Of a DNA stretch of 64,000 bases, positions 54,601 to 64,000 are shown one piece after another; the stretch's first letter is position 1, and each line of letters begins with the position of its first letter. The stretch spans positions 586,001 through 650,000 of the forward strand of contig JANJXV010000040.1 in assembly GCA_024803745.1 (NCBI GenBank), written 5' to 3'. The position numbers were made by a program, and so were the translations under genes. Origin of the DNA: Megascapheus bottae (Eukaryota > Chordata > Mammalia > Rodentia > Geomyidae). Below the pieces are notes generated by a model, which was not told the DNA's origin, did not search any database, and saw only the letters and a program-made list of their open reading frames with translations.

Positions 54601-56319
54601 CAGGGCGTGATTGCTGCTTTGGCTATCATGTCTTCAGCCTTTCTGGTCACACTAGACATGGCCATCTGGTCTCAGCTGTTTTCTGTGATGCACCTTGCTC
54701 AGGCTTCTTCTTTATTATTATTTTTGGTGGTGGTGGGGCTTGAACTCTGGGCCCTGGGCGCTGTCCCTGAGCTCTGTTGCTCTACCACTTTGAGCCATAG
54801 CTCCACTGCTGGTTTAATTGCTGGTTCCTGGGAGATCAGAGTCTCATGGATTTTCCTGCCCTGGCTGGCTTTGAACTGTGATCCTCAGATCTCAGCCTCC
54901 TGAGTAGCTGGGATGCCAGGCGGGAGCCAGGGTGCCCTGCTTTTACTCTCCCAAACGGATTTTCTTACACTGGAATCACAGAACCTTCCCCCCCCCCAAT
55001 AAAGGAAAAGCCTGGTGGTGTTGCCCCAAGAATTGGCACTCATTTGATTCCCACTGCTATCTGGTGTCTGATGGCTGGAATTCCTGGAATAAGAGCAGGG
55101 AGATGTGTTCCAGTAAGCAGGCTTATCTGATGGTGGTGAACAGCAAGAAGGAACAGGTACTTCTTTCCCCCATTGTCTAGTCCTCTAACTTTGTATGTGA
55201 TTATAACGAAAGGAATTCTGTTGAAGCTGAGTCTTCTAATGCCAGGACCTCTTTTATTTTCATTTTTAATGGATCTAGGATTTCATCACCAAGCATCTGA
55301 ATAAAGATTCCTCTTATTACCTGGGCTTGTGGGACCCACGGGGTCAGAATGACTGGCAGTGGGTAGATGGGACGCCGTACAACCTCAGTGCCACGTGAGT
55401 GCAGACATCGCAGAGGGGGCACGCGTGGGGAGGGGGCCAGCCACGCGCCGGGCATCTGAGATGCCTTCCTTTATTGAAAAATTAAAAATTTGGGGTCACA
55501 GCTCTACTTCCGGTTTTCTGGTGGTTCACTGGAGATCAGAGTCTCATGGACTTGCTTGTCCAGGCTGGCTTTGAACCGTGATCCTCAGATCTCAACCTCC
55601 TGAATGACTGGAATGACCAGGATAGTAAAACTCCATGAAATAGCTCCATTTTCAGTTATTTTGGGTTATCTTACTTCATCTTCACCAAATCTCTTGTGAG
55701 ACACGCTGTTAACTTTCCTCCATTCAACCTGAGGAAACTGAGTTTACAGATTGGAGATTTCCTCTAAGATCTCCCCCGAAATGTGTTCAGAAGGATCTGT
55801 CCCCAGAATCTCTTTATCATGTCATCACACCAGCAACTCAGGTCCACTGAGGTCACAACTTACTGTTAACACATTCTGTCAGGCCCCAGTGGCTCACACC
55901 TGTAGTCCTGGCTACTCGGGAGGCTGAAATCTGAGGATCTTAGTTCAAAGCCAGCCTGGCCAGGAAAGTCCCTGAAACTCTTTTCTCCAATGAACCACTT
56001 AAAAACAAAACACAAAATCCCAGAAGTGGCACTGTGACTCAAGTGGTAAAGCGCCCAGCCTGCAGTGAACAAGCTCATTGTCCAGGGCCTGAGTTCAAGC
56101 CTCAGGATCGCCACCAAAAAATAAAAACAAGGCAAAACAAATGTCCCCCTCCGTTTTCTCTTTTTCAGATTCTGGCGCAGCGGGGAGCCCAGCAGTGTAG
56201 ACGAAGGCTGTGTGATGATAAACTTCGTAGGGTATTATGCTAAAACGTGGGCCTGGAATGATATACCCTGTATTTACTCTCAGAAGTCAATTTGTGAGAT
56301 GGCAGCTATCTATTTATGA
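51658..56319 (+). CDS. CLEC4A: C-type lectin CLEC4A (DCIR), complete in six exons
   Basis: Type II membrane receptor of dendritic and myeloid cells that delivers inhibitory signals through an ITIM and SHP phosphatases. Exons: 51658-51730, 53110-53226, 53586-53684, 55005-55156, 55279-55394, 56169-56319; total 708 nt (235 aa, human 237), phases consistent. The ITIM VTYAEV is at residues 5-10; the single transmembrane segment spans about 42-66; a short stalk follows (FFQKYSQL as in human). The C-type lectin domain begins [11 protein letters not shown] and keeps the Cys pairs, an EPS sugar-site motif and WND (WAWNDIPC) before the terminal Cys. The third exon's acceptor must be the AG at 53584-53585, followed by eight T and then CAG; using the later CAG would shift frame and stop at once. 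Intron 3 is mostly a 49-bp tandem array. The EPS motif and ITIM distinguish it from the activating family members. Confidence 0.95.
51828..52860. mobile_element. SINE cluster in CLEC4A intron 1
   Basis: Minus-strand type B 51828-52045 and 52145-52355; minus-strand fragment 52385-52520; plus-strand type B 52525-52760; minus-strand B1-like 52775-52860. Confidence 0.78.
53708..54478 (+). repeat. 49-bp minisatellite in CLEC4A intron 3, about 15 copies
   Basis: Unit reads roughly GCGCTACGTAAAGAGCGC, AGGCCGGCGTCTCC, GTTAGAATCCATTGACT. TTAGAATCC spacing is 49 (for example 53923 and 53972). Starts 24 bases after the exon 3 donor. Copies alternate between CCGGCGTCTCCATT and CGCGTCTGGGTT versions, showing a two-unit higher-order pattern. 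CpG-rich, with TACGTA palindromes. Confidence 0.92.
54712..54935 (-). mobile_element. Type B SINE in CLEC4A intron 3
   Basis: GGGGCTTGAACTCTGGGCC to GGGATGCCAGGCGGGAGCC; ends 70 bases before exon 4. Confidence 0.83.
55490..56115. mobile_element. SINEs in CLEC4A intron 5
   Basis: Minus-strand B1-like part 55495-55620; plus-strand type B 55880-56115. 55620-55880 is unique. Confidence 0.75.
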
Positions 56320-56369
56320 GGAGGTAGTGATGGCTCATTAGTTTGTGTATGTGTGAGAGAAGCAGGGCA

Positions 56370-56375
56370 ATTAAA
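56370..56375 (+). terminator. CLEC4A: CLEC4A polyadenylation signal ATTAAA
   Basis: First polyadenylation hexamer, 51 bases after the stop, ending just before a minus-strand type D SINE at 56384. A very short 3' UTR would result; a longer one through the SINE is possible. Confidence 0.45.
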
Positions 56376-56383
56376 GAAAAATC

Positions 56384-56790
56384 AGTCCTGGGATTTGAAC
56401 TCAGGGCCTGGGCTCTGTCCTTGAGTATCTTTTGCTCAAGGCTAGCACTCTACCACTTGACCTATAGCGCCACTTCTAGCTTTTCCCGTGTGTGTGGTAC
56501 TGAGGAATCGAACCCGAGTCTTCGTGCATGCTAGACAAGCACTCTACCACCAGGCTAAACTCTCAGCCACTGATTTTGTGTGTGTGTGTCAGTTTTGGGC
56601 CTTGAACTCGGGGCCAGGTGATGTCCCTGTGTTTTTTTGTTCAAGGCTAGTTAGTCCTCTACCCCTTGAGCCACAGCACCACTTCTGGTTTTCTGGTGGT
56701 TCAGTGGAGATCAGAGTCTCACAGACTTTAGTGCCCCAGGCTGGCTTTGAACCACCATCCTCAGATCTCAGCTTCCTGGGCTGCTGGGGT
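56384..56790 (-). mobile_element. Type D then type B SINE after CLEC4A
   Basis: Type D 56384-56570 and type B 56590-56790, directly downstream of the CLEC4A ATTAAA. Confidence 0.82.
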
Positions 56791-57104
56791 TACTAAACTC
56801 CTTCCAAATTAAAAATAAAACAAAACCCCCAGACTAACTGGCGTGGTGTGTTTCATGGCAGCCCTGTGGTAACCCTTTGGAACTTGCTAGAACTTGCTGG
56901 AAAATTCCCAGGAGCAGGAGGAAGCCGTCTTCCTGCACTGTGGCCGTGGCTCCCCTGGGTGGGGCTGGAGCTCTGAAGACGGATCTACTTGGGTGTCTGT
57001 GGGGTTTGGGGCGGCTGGGGGCCAGGACTGGGGCAGAAGGGCGCCCAGGGGCGAGTGCCAGGTGTGAGATGTCCCTGTGGCCTTCTGTCCACTTAAGGGA
57101 CACA

Positions 57105-57862
57105 GCCGGGCCTGGAGGCTGAGGTCTGAGGCCTGAGGTTCAACAACCCCAGGCAGGAATGTCAAAGAGACTCTGATCTCCAAGGAAGCAGCAAAAAGCC
57201 GGAAGTGGAGCTGTGGCTCAGGTGGTAGAGCACCAGGCTTGTGTGAAAAGCTCAGGGACAGCGCCCAGGCCCCGAGTTCAAGCCTCACAACCAACAGCTG
57301 CAACAAAACCTCAGAAAGCAACCGGGGGGGGGGGGGCGAGAAGGTGGGGATGGAGGATTGTGGGATGGATGACTCACTGTCAGGGCAGATGTTTCTCCAT
57401 TGCAGATGGGAAGTGGAGAAGGAAGGTCACGATCGCCACGCACTTTTGCTTCTTCCCTCCTGACTGAGTCCTCCTCCGGCCAACAACACAGAAACTTGAT
57501 TCTTTACAGAAAAATAATAATAATAATTAAAAAAATGTGTACCTGTACCACGCATGAAACATTACCTTCTATCTTCAGATTCTGTCACCCTTATAAACAT
57601 TGTCATGAGAAAAGCAGGGTAAAAATACATTTGTTTTCTTTCCTTTTTCTTTTCCTTTATTATTATTTTTTTTGCCAGTCTTGGGCTTGAACTCAGGGCC
57701 TGAGTGCTGTCCTTGAGCTTTCTTAAGGCTAGCGCTCTACCCCGTGAGCCACAGCACCACTTCTGGCTTTTTTTTTTTCTGTGTAGGTGGTACTGGGGAA
57801 TTGAACCCAGGGCTTCATGCATGTTAGGTGAGCACTCTACCAGGAGGCCATGCTCCTGGCCC
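57105..57862. mobile_element. SINEs between CLEC4A and the CLEC4D-like gene
   Basis: Plus-strand type B 57105-57300, minus-strand type D 57675-57862. Sequence 56800-57100 and 57310-57670 is unique. Confidence 0.8.
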
Positions 57863-57965
57863 ATAACGTGAATATTCTTGTTGAAGTTTGCAGAAAGAAC
57901 TTTAGGAGATTTCTCAGTTTCCTGCTTCATTTCATCCACGTCTTTCCCTCATTGCAAATGTGGTC

Positions 57966-58046
57966 TCCTCCCCCTCCCCCTCCCCCTCCCCCTCCCCCTT
58001 CTTCTTCTTCTTCTTCTTCTTCTTCTTCTTCTTCTTCTTCTTCTTC
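57966..58046 (+). repeat. (CCCCCT)n then (TTC)n
   Basis: Five hexamer-like CCCCCT units followed by about 16 TTC units; polypyrimidine stretch between CLEC4A and the CLEC4D-like exons. Confidence 0.9.
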
Positions 58047-58527
58047 AAATTTATCCCATCTTTATCGTCGGTGATCTATCAGGGTGTGTTAGAGGTTGGG
58101 TTTGTTTGGTGCCCAGGCTGGGGGTGACACCCTCAGGGAGACAGACAGAAGGAGTTTTTGGGGTCCTTCTGAACCCCGAACTCCTACAGGATGGTGCCAG
58201 AGAGTCAAGCCCAAGGCAGGGGTGAGCTTTGCTTTTCTGAATTCCAGGGTTAAAGGCTGCACTGGGGGAGGCGGCAGATGATGTGAGATGATGTCTCTTG
58301 GGGGAGAGGAAGATATGGAGGCCGGAGGGCGACATGGAGCTGGGGAGAAGAGTCTATGGCCTTTCCTTCCTGGGCTGGCTTTGAACCCTGCTCCTTGGGC
58401 CTCAGCCTCTTGGGAAGCTGGGATTCCGGGCGGGAGCCACCAGTGGCGGTGGGGTGTGGTTCCCCCACTGCTCTGGTGCCCGGGGTTTCTGTTTGTCTGT
58501 CTGCTGCTCACGGCTGTTGTCTGGCAG

Positions 58528-61264
58528 AGGAGAGAGGTGGCTGGGCCCTGAGGCTGTGGCTGGCGGTGGCCATTTCCACGGCTGCCACCAGCTGTGTGGG
58601 TGAGTTCTGCTCTCCACGTCCTCTCCTTCTGCTTCCCCGAGGGCCCTGACCCCACTCACCCGTTTTGAACTCTTTCATTCAAGGCGGGTGCTCTACCACT
58701 TGAGCCACTGTCTCACTTCCGGCTTTTTGGTGGCTCATTGGAGGTAAGAGTTTTCATGGTGGGTCCAGGAGTTTGGCCTAGTGGTAGAGTGCTTGCCTAG
58801 CCTGCATGAAGACCCACGTTCGATTCCTCAGTACCACATGCATAGATAAAGCCGGAATTGGCGCCGTGGCTCAAGTGGTAGAACGCCAGCTTTGAGTGGC
58901 AAATTTCCTCACTCTACGCTGGCTCTCTACCACTGGAGACACACACATGCACCGAGGGCCCGGGGCTGGTTAATTGGAAATAAACGTCTCTGGACTCTAG
59001 CTGCCTGGGCTGGCTTTGAACTGAGATCCAGAATAAGATCTGATAAGGTCGGGTCAGTGAAGGCTTATGTGGATACACAGTAGCACCCCATTTCCCCAAA
59101 AGAAAATGGTGGAAAGCCTCAACTACGAATATTAAAGGTTGTTATGGTGAGGGCGGAATCGAATGATTATTAAGATTTTAGAGTCCACAAAAATGTCTTT
59201 AAAAAAACAAAACCAAAACCCAACACAGAATTCAGGGCTGGCAACTGGTGGCTCATTTCTTTCATTTCAGCTACTCAGGAGGCTGAGATCTGAGGTTCAG
59301 GGTTCAAAACCAGCCTGGGCAGGAAAGTCCAGGAGTCTCTTATCTCCAACTAACTACGCAAGAACATCAGAAATGGCTCTGTGGCTCAAGTGGTAGAGCA
59401 CCAAGGCTCAGGAACAGCACCCAGGTCCTGAGTTCAAATCGCAGGAGTGCCACAAAGGAAACCAAAAATGCCTTTCCAGATTTGAGAGTGTTGGTGACAA
59501 GAAAGCAAACCCTGGAATATTCGGCCCCCCTCCTTATCCCCCATTCCATTCGCTTCCTACCCCGACTTTTTCCTCAATCACTAATGTGTTCACGGAGGAA
59601 TTATCTCTCTTTACTTCTATGTGTGTACATGTCAGTCCTGGGTCTTGAACTCAGGGCCTGGGTCACTGTCCCTGATCTCTTTCCACTCAACGCTGTTGCC
59701 CTTACTACTTGAGCCACAGCACCACTTCCAGTTTTCTGATGGATTATCAGAAATAAAGAGTCTCATGGACTTTCCTGCCCAGGCTGGCTTTGAACCAAGA
59801 TCCTCAGATCTCAGCCTCCTGAGTAGCTGGGATTCCAGGCGTGAGCCACCATGCCCGGCTACATGTCCCTGTCTGCTGCTCAAAAAACCAGTCAAATATA
59901 GACAGTAAGTCACTGTTTTGAGGAAGTACTAGGATGATTGGGCGAGAACAGTTATGGACTGGGAGGTCTGGGTGTCGACTGGTTTCTAAGTATTTTTCAG
60001 GCTCTCTGGCCTTTCTGACTTCAGGGAAGCCACATCGTCACCACAGAAGTGTTCTCTACTACTTCCTCTTGCAAAGAGGAAGCTGTCAATCTTCATGAAG
60101 TCACTAGACACTTTACGGTGGCCCCAGCCTGCTTGTTTGCGCCGGTTTCTTGCTCTGCATCTTTGTGTAATTTCCTCTTCTCGTTCGTCTGGTTATGCCT
60201 GGCAGTGTTTCATGACTAGAGATTTTCCTGTTCCAGTCTCGAGTCTTGGTTTCAAAACAAATATGTCCCCTAGTCTTTCTCGGTGGCATTTTCTATGAGA
60301 AAATGTCTTGGTTGACTCACAAGATTATTATTATTAATTTCATTGGCGATCAGAATTACATTTACTTTCTTCCCCAGGCTGGCTTTGGACTGTGATCCTC
60401 CTATCTCAGCCTCCTGAGTAGCTGAGCCACCAATCCTGGGCTATAACTGCCTCGTAAAATACCCAGAAATGGAGACTGGGAGTTTGGCCTAGTGGTTAAA
60501 GTGCTTGCCTACCATGCACGAAGACCGGGGTTCGATTCCTCGGTACCACATACATAGAAGAAACTGGAAGTGGGGCTGAGGCTCAAGTAGTAGAGCTCTA
60601 GCCGTGAGAAAGTCCAAGGACAGTGCTCAGGCCCTGAGTTCAAGCCCAGGACTGGCCGAAAAAAAAATCCAGAAACAGAAGAGAAGGATGTTTGTTGCTT
60701 TTTTCTTAAGTCAGTTTCTTTTAGAGCAAGCACCAAACATTTTGTCTAAATGAATACCAAGAAAATGCAGATATCTACCATGACACAGCCCGGCACTCAA
60801 CATGCTTCTGGAATGTTCTATGGTCTGGTGTTCGAGGTGGTTTCCTCAATTTCCTTTTTTTTTTTTTTTTTTTTCCTTTGCAGCAACTGCTGGTGGGGCC
60901 AAAGGAAAGCTCGGCCTTGAAGAACACTTCTCCTTTTGTCGTCACTGTTTTCCGTGTGGTTAACGCCATATTATCACCAGGATGCATAAGATCTTTAGAT
61001 CTTCTGTCAGCCATAAGCATTCCTGAATTATCGAATTCCTCCAGCCTCAGGGAAATGGGAAAATTTTGACCAATTTGGCAATACGGGAGGAAAATAAATA
61101 ATGGAACGGGAAGAAATGCAGAAGAAAGGTGAGTTGTTTTTCTTCCTCTCTCCTTAATAATTTGCATTTATGCTTTTGTGTATGTGTGCCAATCCTGGGA
61201 CTTGAACTCAGTGCCTGGGTCCTGTCCCTGAGCTTTTATGTAACTTTGAACCATAGCTGTTTTG

Positions 61265-61306
<42 letters not shown>

Positions 61307-63817
61307 GTGGTTCTTTAAGAGTCTGCCCATTGGAAATAAGAGTCTCACAGATTTTCCTGCCCAGGTTGGCTTTGAACCCTGATCCTCAGAGCTCAGCTTC
61401 CTGAGTGGCTGGGATGACAGATGTGTGTGGTCAAACTTCTGACCTGGATGTTGATAGGCAGACACAAGGATTCCTTGTTCTTCACGTTCCTCTCACGTGT
61501 ACCTGTCCTGTGGCGGGGCCTGGCTTTGGTTTTCCCTGTGGCAGGCTAGAGAATAAAGGGATTTGTGTCTGTCTTTCCACGCTCACCCAGGCGGTCATTC
61601 TGCTCACTGGATCCCATGCGCCTGCGCACTTGTCCTCAGCTTGCTCCTCTTCACTTGCTTTACTGCCAACGTTTTCGGTGAGTATTGTTAGAGTTTTGGG
61701 GTTCTTTTTACCCCCCCCAGCCTCCATCCACATATCCACATAGAAAGTATTCAGTGGCCCGGATCTTACCCCTGTCCTCCCAGCCACTCAGGAGACTGAG
61801 ATCTTAGAGGATGGTGGTTCGAAGCCTGGGAGACTCTCTTCTCTCCAGCAAAAAGCCAGAAGTGAGGTTGGGGTTTAAAGTGGTAGAGCGCCAGCCTTGA
61901 GCTGAAGAGCTCAGGGACAGCGCCCAGGCCCTGAGTTCAAGGCCCATGACTGACCCCCCCCAAAATAAATAAAAAACTAATTTTCCCCCCTCTCCTTCGC
62001 AGTGACCCATCACAACTTTCTCCGCTGCGAGAGGGGCGTGTTCATGTTCCCAGGATACCATAAAAAGGTGACATGTACCAGAGAAGACCCAGGACCCCCA
62101 AACCCAGGTGACAGAGAGGAGAGAATGTCTCTCCATTCCCCCCTGGAAGCCACAGTCTTTCTCAAGCCAGAGCCAGGGGCTCAGGAAGCTGAGATGGAGG
62201 CTCATGGTTCAAAGCCAGCCTGTGGAAGGAATGTCCATGAGAACCCTTGTCTCCAATAGATCAGGCAAAAGTCAGGAGTGGAGCCGTGGTTCAGGTGGTG
62301 GAGCACCAGTGTTGAGTTTGAAAAAGCTAAAGGACAGGGCGCAGGTCGTGAGTTCAAGTCCCAGGGATGGTATTTAATTTTTTTTTCTTTTTTTTGCCAG
62401 TGCTGGGCTTGAGCTCAGGGCCTGAGCACTGTCCTTGGGCTTTCTCAAGGCTAGAGCTCTACCCCCTGAGCACCATTTCCAGCTTTTTTTCTATGTATGT
62501 GGTACCGAGGAATCGAACCCTGGTCTTCATGCATGCCAGGCAAGCGCTCTACCACTAGGCCACACTCCCGGCCCTTAGGGATGGAATTTAAAGACACGTT
62601 AGAGACAGGTTTCTTTAAGTTTAGGGGCGGGGGTCATCCTGCCATCACCCCCGTGGGTGTCAGGGTGTGGGGTAACTGGGGTGTCCCGGTGAGCCCCACT
62701 TCCTCTGCCCCCAGGCGGGTCCTGGCACTGCTGCCCCGAGGGCTGGGAGGGCCTGCGGCCCAGCTGCCTCCACCCATTCGGGGACAACAGGACCTGGGTG
62801 GACAGCGACAGGAACTGCTCGGCCCTGGGCGCCCGCCTGGCCTCGCTCCCCACCCAGGACCAGCTGGTGAGGGGCCGGGCTGCAGGGGGGAGGGGGGAGC
62901 CCCACCTCCCCCTTCCTACCCCTCCTCAGGTCCTGCCCTCCCTCCCCACCCCTCCTCAGGCCCCTGTCCTCCCTCCCCACCCCTCTCAGGCCCCTATCCT
63001 CCCCCTCCCTCCCCACCCCTCCTCAGGCCCCTGCCCTCCCCCTCCCTCCCCACCCCTCCTCAGGCCCCTGCCCTCCCCCTCCCTCCCCACCCTCCTCAGG
63101 CCCCTGCCCTCCCCCTCCCTCCCCACCCCTCCTCAGGCCCCTGCCCTCCCTCTCCCTCCCCACCCCTCCTCAGGCCCCTGCCCTCCCTCCCCACCCCTCC
63201 TCAGGCCCCAGCCCTCCCTCCCCACCCCTCCTCAGGCCCCAGCCCTCCCTCCCCACCCCTCCTCAGGCCCCAGCCCTCCCTCCCCACCCCTCCTCAGGCC
63301 CCTGTCCTCTCTCCCCACCCCTCTCAGGCCCCTACCCTCCCCCTCCCTCCCCACCCCTCCTCAGTCCCCTGCCCTCCCTCCTCCCCTCTCCCCTCCTCAG
63401 GCCCCTCCCCCAGCCCTCCCCTCCCTGCCCTCCTCCCCTCCCTCCCCTCCTCCCCCTCCTCAGGCCCCTGCCCTCCCTCCCCACCCCTCCTCAGGCCCCT
63501 GCCTCCCCTCCTCCCCTCTCCCCCTCCTCAGGCCCCAGCCCTCCCCTCCCTCCCTCCCCCCTGCAGGCGGGATCTCCGGGACTTGGAGACTTGGTGGAGC
63601 GGGGTTTCAGGAGAGGCTATGAGAGGGGCGGGGCGGGGCGGCAGGGGGCGGGGCCTCCTCTCCTCCCGACCTCCGCTCGCTCCCTCCGCTCCGCCCCTCA
63701 GGCCTTCACCGCGGGGCTCCTGGAGCCGGGCTCCGCCTACTTCCTGGGACTCACCTACGACCCGGGCGCGCGCCGCTGGCGCTGGGCGGACGGGGCGCCG
63801 CTCGACCCGGGAGCGGG
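58528..63817 (+). CDS. CLEC4D: CLEC4D-like C-type lectin, exons 2-5 (gene continues past the window)
   Basis: Probable macrophage C-type lectin (MCL, dectin-3), a type II receptor that pairs with FcR gamma and binds mycobacterial glycolipid in known species. Exons seen: 58528-58599 (transmembrane, LRLWLAVAIS), 62003-62107 (stalk; VTHHNF and CxRG match CLEC4D), 62715-62866 (start of lectin domain, WHCCPEGW, DNRTW, RNCSALGA), 63702-63817 (YFLGLTYD, WRWADGAP). The last two are 152 and 116 nt, the same as the matching CLEC4A exons, and phases agree. Exon 1 (cytoplasmic tip) was not found and the last exon (EPN/WND region) is outside. Exons 4-5 have almost only G/C third positions and many Gly/Ala/Arg/Pro changes. 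Exon 4 ends in Leu where CLEC4A/D have Gln. The VTHHNF stalk favours CLEC4D over CLEC6A or CLEC4E. Whether it is functional cannot be decided without the last exon. Confidence 0.8.
58600..60350. mobile_element. SINEs in CLEC4D-like intron 2
   Basis: Minus-strand fragment 58660-58762; plus-strand type D 58768-58900; plus-strand type B 59232-59455; minus-strand type B 59632-59862. 59870-60350 is unique, with no exon recognised. Confidence 0.75.
60472..60670 (+). mobile_element. Type D SINE
   Basis: GGGAGTTTGGCCTAGTGG and GGTTCGATTCC intact; same young subtype as the copy at 30738. Confidence 0.9.
60868..61128. other. Unassigned non-SINE segment: exon-like on plus, retrocopy-like on minus
   Basis: On the plus strand a 22-base T-run plus CCTTTGCAG acceptor (ending 60893) and AAAG|GTGAGT donor (61128/61129) enclose 235 bases. 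On the minus strand the same segment ends in an A21 tail, as a retroposed RNA copy would. The frame stops internally on plus; minus is open but not recognised. I cannot assign it. Confidence 0.4.
61185..61425 (-). mobile_element. Type B SINE with internal (ATT)n
   Basis: An ATT expansion at 61265-61308 sits in the middle of the element, at the junction of the two parts. Confidence 0.8.
61755..62576. mobile_element. SINEs flanking CLEC4D-like exon 3
   Basis: Plus-strand type B 61755-61965 before the exon; plus-strand type B 62158-62375 and minus-strand type D 62392-62576 after it, in near-inverted contact. Confidence 0.82.
62922..63562 (+). repeat. C/T-rich minisatellite in CLEC4D-like intron 4, about 18 copies
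   Basis: Units of about 31-37 bp: CCCTGCCCTCCCTCCCC, ACCCCTCCTCAGGCC. Each unit is a polypyrimidine tract plus CAG|G, and so resembles a 3' splice site. Starts about 55 bases after the exon 4 donor and ends about 140 bases before the real acceptor CCGCCCCTCAG|GCC at 63701. Confidence 0.92.
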
Positions 63818-64000
63818 GTGAGCGCGGGGCGGCCGGGCGGAGGGGCGGGGCTGGGGGGCTGGGTCTGGGCGAGGGCGGGGCCTGGGTGTAGGGGCGGGGC
63901 TGGGGGGCTGGGCCTGGGTGAGGGCGGGGCCTGGGCGGGGGCGGGGCTTGGGCGGACGGGGCGCCGCTCGACCCGGGAGCGGGGTGAGCGCGGGGCGGCC
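63784..64000 (+). repeat. 166-bp tandem duplication including the exon 5 end and its 5' splice site
   Basis: 63784-63834 and 63950-64000 are identical over 51 bases up to the window edge. The copied segment holds the last 34 bases of the lectin exon and the donor GGG|GTGAGC. Between them lie short G-rich repeats (GGGGCGGGGCTGGGGGGCTGGG twice over 63850-63920). The window ends inside the second copy, so copy number is unknown. Confidence 0.9.

Noticed and set aside
58288..58330. Candidate CLEC4D-like exon 1 (ATG at 58291 followed by acidic codons)
   Set aside because: No usable donor follows and the frame runs into a SINE; exon 1 left unassigned.
62497..63891. 464-codon Pro-rich plus-strand frame
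   Set aside because: Mostly the C/T-rich intronic array; the true exons within it are spliced.
1..64000. tRNA genes suggested by many A/B box pairs
   Set aside because: All belong to SINE monomers with A-rich tails; none folds by eye as an intact tRNA.
1..64000. CRISPR arrays or bacterial-type defence loci
   Set aside because: Tandem arrays here have no unique spacers between constant repeats, and the genes are vertebrate with introns.

Overview
The window is mammalian genomic DNA, almost certainly from a rodent. It carries four complete protein-coding genes and the start of a fifth, in an order I recognise from human 12p13.31 / mouse chromosome 6: FOXJ2 (+), C3AR1 (-), NECAP1 (+), CLEC4A (+), then a CLEC4D-like lectin gene (+) that runs off the right edge. 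The rodent call rests on very dense copies of two related SINE types. Type D is a dimer of two tRNA-like monomers. Type B has a B1 (7SL)-like left part. Both end in the same tRNA-like right monomer. I associate this pairing with geomyoid rodents (kangaroo rats, pocket mice), but I could not test that against a repeat library, and the species is not established.

Layout: 1-12.2 kb is intergenic, made of SINEs, simple repeats and several GC-rich islands. 12.2-12.7 kb is a CpG island that probably holds the FOXJ2 promoter and its noncoding first exon. 17.9-25.2 kb holds ten FOXJ2 coding exons and its 3' UTR. 26.0-27.9 kb is the single coding exon of C3AR1, tail-to-tail with FOXJ2. 28-36 kb is a SINE-rich intergenic/5' region of C3AR1. 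36.25-39.1 kb is a 2.9 kb CA-rich tandem array with higher-order structure, ending just before the NECAP1 CpG promoter. 39.46-48.4 kb is NECAP1 (eight exons). 49.8-50.8 kb is a 1 kb TCC tract. 51.2-56.3 kb is CLEC4A (six exons). 58.5-63.8 kb holds exons matching CLEC4D exons 2-5.

Biology: FOXJ2 is a forkhead transcription factor. C3AR1 is the G-protein-coupled receptor for complement C3a. NECAP1 is an AP-2/clathrin endocytosis accessory protein. CLEC4A (DCIR) is an ITIM-bearing inhibitory C-type lectin of myeloid cells, and CLEC4D (MCL) is an activating relative. They are neighbours by ancestral synteny; there is no operon-like link, although C3AR1 and the lectins are all myeloid immune receptors.

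The unusual part is the repeat landscape. At least five introns start with, or contain close to their 5' splice site, a private minisatellite. Several arrays carry recognisable protein-binding or splice-site motifs (RFX X-box, NRF1-like, 3' splice-site-like). The CLEC4D-like exons 4-5 have almost entirely G/C third positions, unlike exon 3 or CLEC4A. I found no bacterial or mobile defence system and no new protein family. Coordinates of exons come from reading splice sites by eye and checking that reading phase is kept throughout.
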